From: an uncultured bacterium
Lineage (GTDB): Bacteria > Bacillota > Clostridia > Lachnospirales > Lachnospiraceae
NCBI GenBank assembly: GCA_905215625.1
Contig: CAJMQQ010000015.1
Location: 1-47,861, forward strand
Direction of reading: 5' to 3'
Length of the DNA: 47,861 bases
Below, piece after piece: positions 33,017 to 40,170 of the stretch; the stretch's first letter is position 1; each line of letters opens with the position of its first letter. The translations under genes were made by a program, and so were the position numbers. The notes beneath the pieces are model-generated. The model was given only the letters and a program-made list of their open reading frames with translations, did no database searches and was not told where the DNA came from.

Positions 33017-34261
33017 TCAATAAAAGCTTAAAAATGCCGGTACCGCTACGATTACCATGACAATTCCCAGCATCATAAACAGTGGCAGCAACAGCTTTGT
33101 CGCTGCTTCCTCCCCCTGCCGTTTTGCCAGATTTCTTCTTTCTTCAAAAGCAGATGCAACTTCTTCATCCAATAAACTGCGCAGATTTTTCAGTCCGGTC
33201 TTTCGGTTTTGTTCCAGCAGACTGGCAAGCTTCATATAAGGTCTCAGTCCGCATCTGCGTCCAAACCGTCTGTAAGCTTCCGGCTCTGATACGCCGCTTT
33301 GCAGGTCTTTACACACATTTGCTGCTTCTTCATAAGCAGGACTGACTATTCTGTCCTGTTTGGACAAACGCTTTTCATAGTCTCGTGCCATTCGCTCCCA
33401 GGCAGTTCGTACAGTCATTCCAGCGCCCAGATAGATCTGAAGTTTCGAAACAATCTCTGAATATTCCAAAGCAAGCTGCTCTTTTCTTTTTTTGTCCTTC
33501 TCCTTTTTCCGGATTTTATCCTCAAATCCATATAAAACGGACATTCCGGTTCCAATTGCTAAAATCAGCAGGCTGCTGTAATCCCGTTCCATGCGATACG
33601 AAAGTGTTTTTCCGTCAAAGCATTCCGGAAGTTTCATCCATTCACTTTCTTCTGTGATACGGTCAAGCTCATCAATAGCACTCAAAAGTTCTTTCTGTTT
33701 CTTATCTGTGTCCGACAAAAGCGGCGGAAAAACTGTCACTGGAATCTGAAACCGACTGCTTCCTCTGTCATCAGAAACCGTCAGAACCAGCGTAGTCTGT
33801 TTTCCTTCCGGAGGAAGTGATTCATTATAAACCGTTCCAAAACCGTCAATTAATTCCGTATCTCCAGACTCCCAATCCAGATCCAGACCTGCCTCATCAT
33901 CATAGGCAATCAGATTCAAATTCGTTCTTACTTCATGAAGCGAAGCATTTTTCTGCAAAACCTCCTCCGGCAGATTTTCTGCCCACTGTTTCCGTATCTC
34001 CTGCGCTTCCTGTTCCTGGCGTTTCTGGCTGTCAACGGTAACCGTTATGGGAATCTCCGTTTCTTCAAGTCCGGATACCCACAGTTCATATTCCGTTTCC
34101 TCTTCCCCATAACCTCCCCGATGGATTGCCCCATCTTTCAGCGGCTGCTGTCCATCTGACAGCCACACTGCCAGAAATACTGCGGCTGATGCCAAAAGAC
34201 ATATACACTGACGTTTTCGAATCTCTTTCTTTCCTGTTTCCAATACATCTTCCTCTCCCAT
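33017..34261 (-). CDS. tadC: TadC-like (T2SS-F) platform protein with extra N-terminal extracytoplasmic domain
   Basis: 414 residues. The C-terminal part (about 265-412) is a type II secretion F/TadC-type domain (LQIYLGAGMTVRTAWERMA; GLKNLRSLLDEEV) ending in a membrane helix (389-412). Before it there is an unusual section: a first membrane helix (19-35), about 190 residues that should be outside, and a second helix (229-246). Part of the outside section (about 105-180; LNLIAYDDEAGLDLDWESGD, then LVLTVSDD) resembles atrophied bacterial Ig (aBig) domains. TadC platforms normally lack this. It may be a sensor or contact domain for the pilus base. Confidence 0.8.
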   Translation of the reverse strand: MGEEDVLETGKKEIRKRQCICLLASAAVFLAVWLSDGQQPLKDGAIHRGGYGEEETEYELWVSGLEETEIPITVTVDSQKRQEQEAQEIRKQWAENLPEEVLQKNASLHEVRTNLNLIAYDDEAGLDLDWESGDTELIDGFGTVYNESLPPEGKQTTLVLTVSDDRGSSRFQIPVTVFPPLLSDTDKKQKELLSAIDELDRITEESEWMKLPECFDGKTLSYRMERDYSSLLILAIGTGMSVLYGFEDKIRKKEKDKKRKEQLALEYSEIVSKLQIYLGAGMTVRTAWERMARDYEKRLSKQDRIVSPAYEEAANVCKDLQSGVSEPEAYRRFGRRCGLRPYMKLASLLEQNRKTGLKNLRSLLDEEVASAFEERRNLAKRQGEEAATKLLLPLFMMLGIVMVIVAVPAFLSFY

Positions 34262-34278
34262 ACTGCCCTGTTCTGTTT

Positions 34279-35091
34279 TTAGGACACTTTAATATCCAGA
34301 ATACGGCCTGCAATCCAGATTGCCAATCCATAAACCACCAGACATCCTGTCATGAGAATACGGCCAATTCCCGTAGTATACATCAAGTCAAAAAATCCAG
34401 GGGAAGTAATATCTATATAGAGAATGATTAAAAATGGAAGCAGATTCATTATTTTCTGTTCAAACTGCCTGGATGCTGTCATTGTCCGTATTTCCTCATG
34501 TACTTGTATCTTATCCCGAATGGACTCCGCTGTTTTATTCATAATCGCCACTAATTCTCCCCCACTGCGTTTTGCCACTGCAAAGACCTGGACAAAGCTC
34601 TGTATTTCCTCGATTCCGCTTCGTCTGGAAAAATCTTCAAATACTTCTTCTGCAGTACTGTTTAGTCCAATCTGCCTGGCCATCCAAGTAAATTCCTTAA
34701 CCAGCATTCCCTGGTTTCCATAAAGCATTGTTAATTCATTTACGCTGGCTTTTAACGCATTTTCTATCGAATATCCGGCGCTTAAAGATGCCGCTAAAAT
34801 TAAAACTCCTTCTTTAAACTGGCTTTTTAACTGTTCTTTTCTCTGCCGGCAAAGCTGCTTTTTATATACAAATGGATACATCAGCCCTAATGGCAGTAAA
34901 ATTAAAAACATCCGATAGCTACGGTAAAATGTATAAGCCACTGCACCGCAGACCCCGGTTCCGACTGCCGCCCAAAATGCCCACTCTTTTACGGTCAGGT
35001 GATACTCTTCATAATTGATAGCCTGCTGCTTCCAGTTTTTCCCTGTTTTGAAGTTCCCCCACTTTTTCCAATTTTCCATTGACCAAAACAT
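34279..35091 (-). CDS. tadB: TadB-like (T2SS-F) platform protein
   Basis: 270 residues from ATG 35091 (AAAGGCGG 8 nt upstream); ATG 35079 is an alternative, and the frame is open further into cpaF. Membrane helices near residues 36-75 (two, close together) and 215-265 (two) flank a T2SF domain (LKSQFKEGVLILAASLSAGY; RSGGELVAIMNKTAE). It pairs with the TadC-like protein as the inner-membrane platform turned by CpaF. It overlaps the 3' end of cpaF by about 80 bp in a different frame, so the N-terminal 27 residues share DNA with the CpaF tail. Confidence 0.85.
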   Translation of the reverse strand: MFWSMENWKKWGNFKTGKNWKQQAINYEEYHLTVKEWAFWAAVGTGVCGAVAYTFYRSYRMFLILLPLGLMYPFVYKKQLCRQRKEQLKSQFKEGVLILAASLSAGYSIENALKASVNELTMLYGNQGMLVKEFTWMARQIGLNSTAEEVFEDFSRRSGIEEIQSFVQVFAVAKRSGGELVAIMNKTAESIRDKIQVHEEIRTMTASRQFEQKIMNLLPFLIILYIDITSPGFFDLMYTTGIGRILMTGCLVVYGLAIWIAGRILDIKVS

Positions 35092-36307
35092 TTTCCGAAC
35101 CGCCTTTGTGCAAGTCCTGTTTTCTTTTTTCCTGCCCTTTTTCTTCTTTGAACTGATAAAGGGGATTAAGCTTGATTTCCCCATTTTCCACTCCCCCGAT
35201 TTCTGCAATCATCAGAACCCTCCTGCTTTTATCCCGCAGCCTTCCTAAATGAATCAAAATATCGATAGCCGCGCTGATTTGGTTCCGGACTGCTTCCAAC
35301 GGAATATCTGCGGCCATAAGCACCATTGTTTCCAGGCGGGACAGCATATCTTTCGGACTGTTTCCATGACCCGTAGACATACTTCCATCATGGCCTGTAT
35401 TCATTGCCTGAAGCATTTCCAGGGCTTCCGCTCCTCTTACCTCCCCAACAATAATCCTGCTTGGATTCATTCTAAGAGCCGCTCTTATGAGATCCCGAAT
35501 GGTAATTGCTCCTTCTCCCTCACTGTTGGCATTACGGGTTTCCAGCCGGACCAGATTAGGAATATGCTGAATCTGCAGTTCTGCCGAATCTTCAATGGTT
35601 ACAAGGCGTTCATCTGACGGAATTAACGCCGACAGCGCATTTAAAAATGTACTTTTTCCAGAATTGGTTCCTCCGCATATAAAAATATTGTAGCCGGAGG
35701 CAACTAGTTTTCCTAAAAATCCCACTGCTTCCTGGGTAATCGATCCAAATTTGATTAATTTTGAGACTGTAATCGGCTCCGGAAACTTACGGATTGTTAC
35801 TGACGGCCCATCTAACGCAACAGGCGGCAATACAATATGAACACGAGAACCGTCTTCCAAACGGGCGTCTGCAATCGGGCTGGACGCATTTACCATTCTG
35901 TTGACTCTGCTGACAATCTGCTGAATCATGTCTTCCAGCTGTTCTTCTGTTTCAAACTGTTTCTCCCATCTTTGCGTTTTTCCGTTTTTTTCAATAAAAA
36001 TCTGTTCTGTTCCATTTACCATAATTTCTGTCACTGTCGGATCGTCTACCAGCTCCTGCAGAATATCCAGCCGTCGGAATGAATCAAACAGCCTCTGGCC
36101 AAGCCGCTCCTTTGCGGCAAGAGGCAAGTAATGCTCCGTTCCATACTGAAAAATTTCTTCATTTATCAGTTCTTTCAGATCCGTATCCGTCAGGTAAGGC
36201 TGGTTCTGAAGAAGTTCCATCAGCCGCATCCGCAATGATTTCGCTGCTTCTTCTGCCGGATCCGTCTTTTCTGCCCGCTTCTTTCTCCTATTTAAGCCTG
36301 GCCCCAT
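35009..36307 (-). CDS. cpaF: CpaF/TadA-family secretion ATPase
   Basis: 432 residues from ATG 36307, just after AAGGGGG and overlapping the CpaE-like gene by 16 bp. Walker A is ICGGTNSGKSTF (about 211-222), Walker B region RIIVGEVRGAEALEML (284-299), with the His-rich NTGHDGSMSTGHGNSP that follows, all typical of VirB11/CpaF hexameric ATPases. It powers pilus assembly (and perhaps retraction). The tail after residue 375 is charged and of unusual length (EKGQEKRKQDLHKGG). Confidence 0.95.
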   Translation of the reverse strand: MGPGLNRRKKRAEKTDPAEEAAKSLRMRLMELLQNQPYLTDTDLKELINEEIFQYGTEHYLPLAAKERLGQRLFDSFRRLDILQELVDDPTVTEIMVNGTEQIFIEKNGKTQRWEKQFETEEQLEDMIQQIVSRVNRMVNASSPIADARLEDGSRVHIVLPPVALDGPSVTIRKFPEPITVSKLIKFGSITQEAVGFLGKLVASGYNIFICGGTNSGKSTFLNALSALIPSDERLVTIEDSAELQIQHIPNLVRLETRNANSEGEGAITIRDLIRAALRMNPSRIIVGEVRGAEALEMLQAMNTGHDGSMSTGHGNSPKDMLSRLETMVLMAADIPLEAVRNQISAAIDILIHLGRLRDKSRRVLMIAEIGGVENGEIKLNPLYQFKEEKGQEKRKQDLHKGGSENVLVNGKLEKVGELQNREKLEAAGYQL

Positions 36308-37296
36308 TCCACTTTCCCCCTTATCAGCTGCCGTACATAGTCTCCCAATTCTCCCCACATAAGGTGTTCCAGGTAATTTTCGTTCCGGATTACATAATTT
36401 TGTGAAGGCAGTTTTAGTTTTTGAATTTTTTCCTTCAGCTTCTTTCTTCCAGATGCCTCCAGATATTCTTCAAAGACTTCTACCTTCAGCATCGAAATAC
36501 CATCTTCCCGAATCGGCATATATACCGTTTCACATACATCCAGAATATCTGCCGCCAATCTTCCATACTGGCCGATATCTACAATAATGCAGTCGTATAC
36601 TCCTTCTCCTGCCACACATTCTAAAAACTCTGCCACCTGACCGGAACTCATCTTCGCCAAATCTTCCGGATACCTGGCCGGCGCAATATAATCCAGGGTT
36701 CCCCAGGTGTAAACCATCGTTGCCATTTTTACCCAGTTGTACAACCCCTGCTGATAGTAATAAAAGGCATCTGATAAATCTCCTTTAAAACTTTCCGGCA
36801 TTAACTTTGAAAGAGAGGAACAGTCTTCTAAATTCAAGTACAAAACCTTTTGTTCTTTTGACAAAATCTGCCCCATCGCCAGGCAAAAAGACGTCTTTAA
36901 GCATCGATTTACCGGCGAATACACCCCTATCAAACTGCTTGGTTTTCCAACCGGAGTAAATTCCTGTTCCTCTCCCACCTGGTAGCAGGCCATCACCTCC
37001 CTTAAAATCCCATCTGCCGACTGATATTTATAAATGTTTGGAAATTCCTCCACCTCCACAAACTCTCCATTTGTCAGTGTAAAAACCTGTCTGGCCGGCA
37101 AATCCCGAATCAAATCTACTGCATCCGCGTCTACCAGCAGAATCTCTACCGGATTCTCATCCATGTAAGCCTTTAACCGCTCCACGGACGTAAATGCAAT
37201 AATTGTGAAGGGTACTTTTTCCTTCTGATTTGCCACTTTTGCAAAACGATCTGCGTAAAATGGGTCCAGATCATAAACCGCAATGACACGCTTCAT
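36292..37296 (-). CDS. CpaE/TadZ-like protein with degenerate P-loop
   Basis: 334 residues. An N-terminal receiver-like domain (about 1-105; VIAVYDLDPFYADRFAKVA) precedes a MinD/ParA-like domain (about 120-330). The usual KGGxGKT P-loop is replaced by GVYSPVNRCLKTSFCLA, so ATP binding is weak or altered, while IIVDIGQYG keeps the Walker B-like end. TadZ/CpaE proteins place the Tad machine at the cell pole. AGGGAG precedes the ATG. Confidence 0.8.
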   Translation of the reverse strand: MKRVIAVYDLDPFYADRFAKVANQKEKVPFTIIAFTSVERLKAYMDENPVEILLVDADAVDLIRDLPARQVFTLTNGEFVEVEEFPNIYKYQSADGILREVMACYQVGEEQEFTPVGKPSSLIGVYSPVNRCLKTSFCLAMGQILSKEQKVLYLNLEDCSSLSKLMPESFKGDLSDAFYYYQQGLYNWVKMATMVYTWGTLDYIAPARYPEDLAKMSSGQVAEFLECVAGEGVYDCIIVDIGQYGRLAADILDVCETVYMPIREDGISMLKVEVFEEYLEASGRKKLKEKIQKLKLPSQNYVIRNENYLEHLMWGELGDYVRQLIRGKVEWGQA

Positions 37297-37323
37297 AGCT
37301 CTTCTCCCTAATTTTGTTCTTCT

Positions 37324-37806
37324 TTACCAGTTCAAAAGAATCTTCAGGAAAAAACCAGCCAGAAAGCATACCGCCAAAGGAATTACCGCCTGTTTTCCAT
37401 CTCTCTCCTCTTGAAAATATGGTATTCTTTTTTGTTCTTGAATGCTTTGCCTAAACCAGGCAGATAAGTAAGAAAGACGCTGTCCGGTCTGCTGATAAAA
37501 GATCAGCTTTCCCAATGACCATACAGCTCCGATAATGAATCCTGTACCGATAACCTGAACTCCTCTGCTGATTCCCAGGTATCCGCACGTAAGTGACATA
37601 AGTTTGCAGTCTCCTGCTCCTATGAACCGAAAATAAAATAGAATGCTTGTGATTACTGATGCCAATAAAGCATCGCCTAAAAATTGAAACAGTTCTGTCC
37701 TTCCCGCCTTAAAAAGCGGGAATAAAATTTGTACCAGCCAGAATCCCAGCCACCAGTTTGGAATCCTGTGTGTCCAAAAATCCCAGGCTGCTGCTCCCGC
37801 CAGCAT
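37324..37806 (-). CDS. A24-family prepilin peptidase (TadV-like), first gene of the Tad operon
   Basis: 160 residues. The catalytic aspartates are in AAAWDFWTHRIPNWW (Asp9) and IGAGDCKLMS (GxGD, near residue 80). Four to five membrane helices. The first helix looks short, and the frame is open upstream without ATG, GTG or TTG codons, so the true start may be a rarer codon (an ATT preceded by GAGGGG lies 36 nt upstream) or the N-terminus is simply short; AGGA lies 3-4 nt before the ATG. With the copy at 29.4 kb this makes two pilin peptidases in one locus. Confidence 0.82.
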   Translation of the reverse strand: MLAGAAAWDFWTHRIPNWWLGFWLVQILFPLFKAGRTELFQFLGDALLASVITSILFYFRFIGAGDCKLMSLTCGYLGISRGVQVIGTGFIIGAVWSLGKLIFYQQTGQRLSYLSAWFRQSIQEQKRIPYFQEERDGKQAVIPLAVCFLAGFFLKILLNW

Positions 37807-37992
37807 AGTTCCTGATGCTAAAATAAAATAGTCCCTTTCAATCCCCTCTTTTCTGATTATACCGTTATTACTTGTTGATTTTGCTGCTTGTCTGAAAACT
37901 TGCCTGATAAAGGCGAAACCGCTTCTTTACGGTAAAAGATAAGTACCATACGCCCTGAATTTTGCGAATGCTCTTGGCGTTTTGAGATGGTA
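37807..37992 (-). other. Long 5' leader of the Tad operon, with secondary structure
   Basis: Between the predicted start of transcription (near 37992) and the first ORF lie about 185 nt. On the minus strand TACCAT/ATGGTA and ACGCC/GGCGT form a two-part stem (37948-37992), followed by short hairpins GGTA/TACC (about 37934-37951) and GCCT/AGGC (about 37905-37917). No match to a riboswitch consensus known to me, and no terminator T-run. The remainder has no gene I can support. It may regulate translation or simply be a long leader. Confidence 0.35.
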
Positions 37993-37998
37993 ACGCTT

Positions 37999-38027
37999 AT
38001 TATGCTCCTAAAAATCCGTTTTGTCAA
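37999..38027 (-). promoter_or_regulatory. Sigma-A promoter of the Tad pilus operon
   Basis: On the minus strand TTGACA (38022-38027), 17-bp spacer, CATAAT (37999-38004). It is the only good promoter before the eleven same-strand pilus genes, which have gaps of under 30 bp or overlap. It stands back to back with the promoter of the ArsR-like gene, 45 bp between the two -35 boxes. Confidence 0.8.
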
Positions 38028-38031
38028 GCCT

Positions 38032-38043
38032 TATTTCGAAATA
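38032..38043. promoter_or_regulatory. Candidate operator palindrome between divergent promoters
   Basis: TATTTCGAAATA is a perfect 12-bp palindrome 5 bp from the -35 box of the Tad promoter and about 30 bp from the -35 box of the arsR promoter. ArsR/SmtB dimers bind AT-rich inverted repeats in such places, so it may be the site of the adjacent regulator. This is inference from position and symmetry. Confidence 0.45.
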
Positions 38044-38072
38044 TTTTTTTGTTCACTTTGTACACTTTTTCA

Positions 38073-38101
38073 TTGACTATCCCTATCCTCAGTGGTAAAA
38101 T
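38073..38101 (+). promoter_or_regulatory. Sigma-A promoter of the arsR-like/glgB operon
   Basis: TTGACT (38073-38078), 17-bp spacer, TAAAAT (38096-38101). Transcription would begin near 38108, 33 nt before the TTG start codon of the regulator. It probably serves four genes up to the terminator at 42097. Confidence 0.85.
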
Positions 38102-38140
38102 GTACTTAGTTTAATTTTTTAAACCAAAGGAGGGCGTACC

Positions 38141-38503
38141 TTGTCTGAAAACCAGGATTTAAAAAGCCAGTTCCATAATTGTATGCCTCTTTTTATTGCT
38201 CTAGGCGATGAAGTCCGCCTAGGTATTGTAGAAGCGCTCTCTGCTGCTTCCTATCCAAATCAAAAGGGGTTAAATGTCAACGAAATCACTAAAAAAACCA
38301 ATCTGTCCCGTCCCGCTGTCTCCCACCATTTAAAAATTTTAAAAGATGCAGGCATGGTCAATTCCCGTCAGGAAGGTACTGCTAATTATTATTATCTTAC
38401 CATTGAGGATACCACCAGACAGCTCATGGATTTTGGTCAGATGCTTCAGCGCATTCTTCTTTATCAGCGCAACATTCCCCATAGTCCTCCGACAGATGAA
38501 TAA
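38141..38503 (+). CDS. ArsR-family winged-helix regulator
   Basis: 120 residues from a TTG start with AAAGGAGG 9 nt upstream. The winged helix covers about 25-95, with recognition helix LSRPAVSHHLKIL (about 56-68) and wing SRQEGTANYYYL. Only one cysteine (Cys14) and no ELCVCD or His-rich metal box, so it is not a classical metal sensor; some ArsR proteins sense metabolites or redox. Its gene heads an apparent operon with GH13 and glgB, and diverges from the Tad operon. A role in control of glycogen use and/or pili is inference. Confidence 0.88.
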   Translation: MSENQDLKSQFHNCMPLFIALGDEVRLGIVEALSAASYPNQKGLNVNEITKKTNLSRPAVSHHLKILKDAGMVNSRQEGTANYYYLTIEDTTRQLMDFGQMLQRILLYQRNIPHSPPTDE

Positions 38504-38555
38504 TTTTCCAGATTCCAGACATACTACTCCCGAATACTATGAGGGAGATGATACC

Positions 38556-38780
38556 ATGATTGGAACACGAAAAAAAATCTGGCCCCGTTCTTCTGAGGCA
38601 AACAGACTGCGCCTTGAAATTGAACGCAGCAAACAGGCCATTCAGGCTGCACAAAATCATTTTGAGCAAGTAGTAGATCCTACTCTCATTGATTGTTATA
38701 TTTATGAACTAAATGCCGCCCAGTTACGCTATCAGTTCCTTTTAAGGCGATTCAAAAATCAGGAACATTTAATTTTATAA
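38556..38780 (+). CDS. DUF2508 (YaaL-like) small protein
   Basis: 74 residues from ATG 38556 (GAGGGAG 6-7 nt upstream; a longer start at 38496 would overlap arsR but lacks a site). It is alpha-helical and fits the DUF2508/YaaL pattern: a charged helix, then DPTLIDCYIYELNAAQLRYQ and a basic end. In Bacillus yaaL sits beside recR; here it lies between an ArsR-like gene and a GH13 gene (gaps 52 and 34 bp), an unusual place. Function unknown. Confidence 0.78.
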   Translation: MIGTRKKIWPRSSEANRLRLEIERSKQAIQAAQNHFEQVVDPTLIDCYIYELNAAQLRYQFLLRRFKNQEHLIL

Positions 38781-38814
38781 TCTGGGGCGCATAATTATTA
38801 GGAGGATTTGTCCC

Positions 38815-40149
38815 ATGAGTACCTGGTATGATGACTGCGTATTTTATCATATGTATCCGTTGGGAATGACTGGTTCGCCAAAGGAAAACTACGATGCACA
38901 AACGGTTCACCGTTTTAATGATCTGATTCAATGGATTCCCCATATCCGCAGGCTGAACTGTACGGGAATTTATATTGGTCCGCTGTTTGAATCCAGTTCC
39001 CACGGCTACGATACACGGGATTATAAACAGGTAGATCGGCGTTTAGGTGACAACGAAGATTTTAAAAAGTTTGTACGGACTTGCCATGATGCTGGTATCC
39101 GGGTTGTGGTAGACGGCGTTTTTAACCATACTGGAAGAGAATTTTTTGCCTTCCGGGATCTTCAGGAAAAAAAATGGGATTCCCCCTACAAAGACTGGTA
39201 TAAAGGCGTCAATTTTGGCTGTTCCAGTCCTATGGGCGATCCATTCAGTTATGAATCCTGGCAGGGACATTCTATTTTACCTGTCTTAAATCTGTTCAAT
39301 CCGGCCGTAAAATCTTACCTGATGGAAGTTGTCCAGTTCTGGACTGATGAATTTGATATTGACGGAATCCGGTTAGACTGTGCCAATGTCCTGGATTTTG
39401 GTTTTATGCAGGAACTCCGCCAATATACCGAACAGATGAAAAAAGATTTCTGGCTCATGGGCGAAGTTATCCACGGAGAATACTCCCGTTGGGTAAACAG
39501 TCAGATGCTTCATTCTGTTACAAATTACGAACTGCATAAAAGCATCTATTCCGGGTTCAATGATCACAATTTCTTTGAGATTGCCCATAATGTCCGGCGC
39601 CTGGAATCGGTTGGGCGGGACCTATATACCTTTGTCGATAACCATGATGAAGACCGTATTGCCAGCAAGCTGCGCAATCCCGATCATCTTTTTCCAGTCT
39701 ATCTGAGCCTGTTTACCCTTCCCGGTATCCCGTCTGTTTACTATGGAAGCGAATGGGGGATTTCCGGCCAGCGGACCAACTGGAGCGATGACGAACTGCG
39801 CCCCGCTATTTCCATTTCCCAGGCCAGTACTCTCCATTGTAAGCTGACGGATCAGATTGCTTTTCTGGCAAAAATTCATTGTGAAGAGGAAGCCCTTCAT
39901 CACGGCCGTTATGAGGAACTGTTTTTAACGAACCGGCAATATGCTTATGCCCGCCATGGCCAGCACTCCACGTTAATTACGGTTCTCAACAACGATGAAC
40001 AGGAAGCAGTTGTCACTGTACCTATCCCGAATCATGCCGAACAAGCTTACGATATGTTCTCAGGTGCTGTGATTCCGGTTATAGATAATAAATTTACCAT
40101 TTCTTTAAAGCCCTGCAGCGGCACTATTCTAAAGACAACTATGGAATAA
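38815..40149 (+). CDS. GH13-family intracellular alpha-glucan hydrolase
   Basis: 444 residues, no signal peptide, so cytoplasmic. The four GH13 regions are intact: DGVFNH (100-105), GIRLDCAN with nucleophile Asp188, GEVIHG with acid/base Glu217, and FVDNHDED (274-280) with the transition-state Asp278. A beta domain follows. It lacks the N-terminal domain of cyclomaltodextrinases and is short for an alpha-amylase. Next to glgB it most likely trims glycogen or maltodextrins, or acts as a transferase; the exact bond is not readable. GGAGG precedes the ATG. Confidence 0.88.
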   Translation: MSTWYDDCVFYHMYPLGMTGSPKENYDAQTVHRFNDLIQWIPHIRRLNCTGIYIGPLFESSSHGYDTRDYKQVDRRLGDNEDFKKFVRTCHDAGIRVVVDGVFNHTGREFFAFRDLQEKKWDSPYKDWYKGVNFGCSSPMGDPFSYESWQGHSILPVLNLFNPAVKSYLMEVVQFWTDEFDIDGIRLDCANVLDFGFMQELRQYTEQMKKDFWLMGEVIHGEYSRWVNSQMLHSVTNYELHKSIYSGFNDHNFFEIAHNVRRLESVGRDLYTFVDNHDEDRIASKLRNPDHLFPVYLSLFTLPGIPSVYYGSEWGISGQRTNWSDDELRPAISISQASTLHCKLTDQIAFLAKIHCEEEALHHGRYEELFLTNRQYAYARHGQHSTLITVLNNDEQEAVVTVPIPNHAEQAYDMFSGAVIPVIDNKFTISLKPCSGTILKTTME

Positions 40150-40170
40150 AAATTGGAGGAAAAATTTATT

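Noticed and set aside
35092..35208. Longer N-terminus for the TadB-like protein
   Set aside because: It would overlap cpaF by about 200 bp and has a lysine-rich, unfolded translation (KKKKGRKK). The start at 35091 has AAAGGCGG upstream.
37807..37992. A c-di-GMP-I (GEMM) riboswitch in the Tad leader
   Set aside because: The conserved core around the GAAA tetraloop receptor and the GGACGCAAAGCC-like section are absent. Only an unnamed structured leader is claimed.
38141..38503. Arsenic or metal resistance regulator
   Set aside because: No metal-binding Cys pair and no arsenic or metal transport genes nearby; only the fold is ArsR-type.
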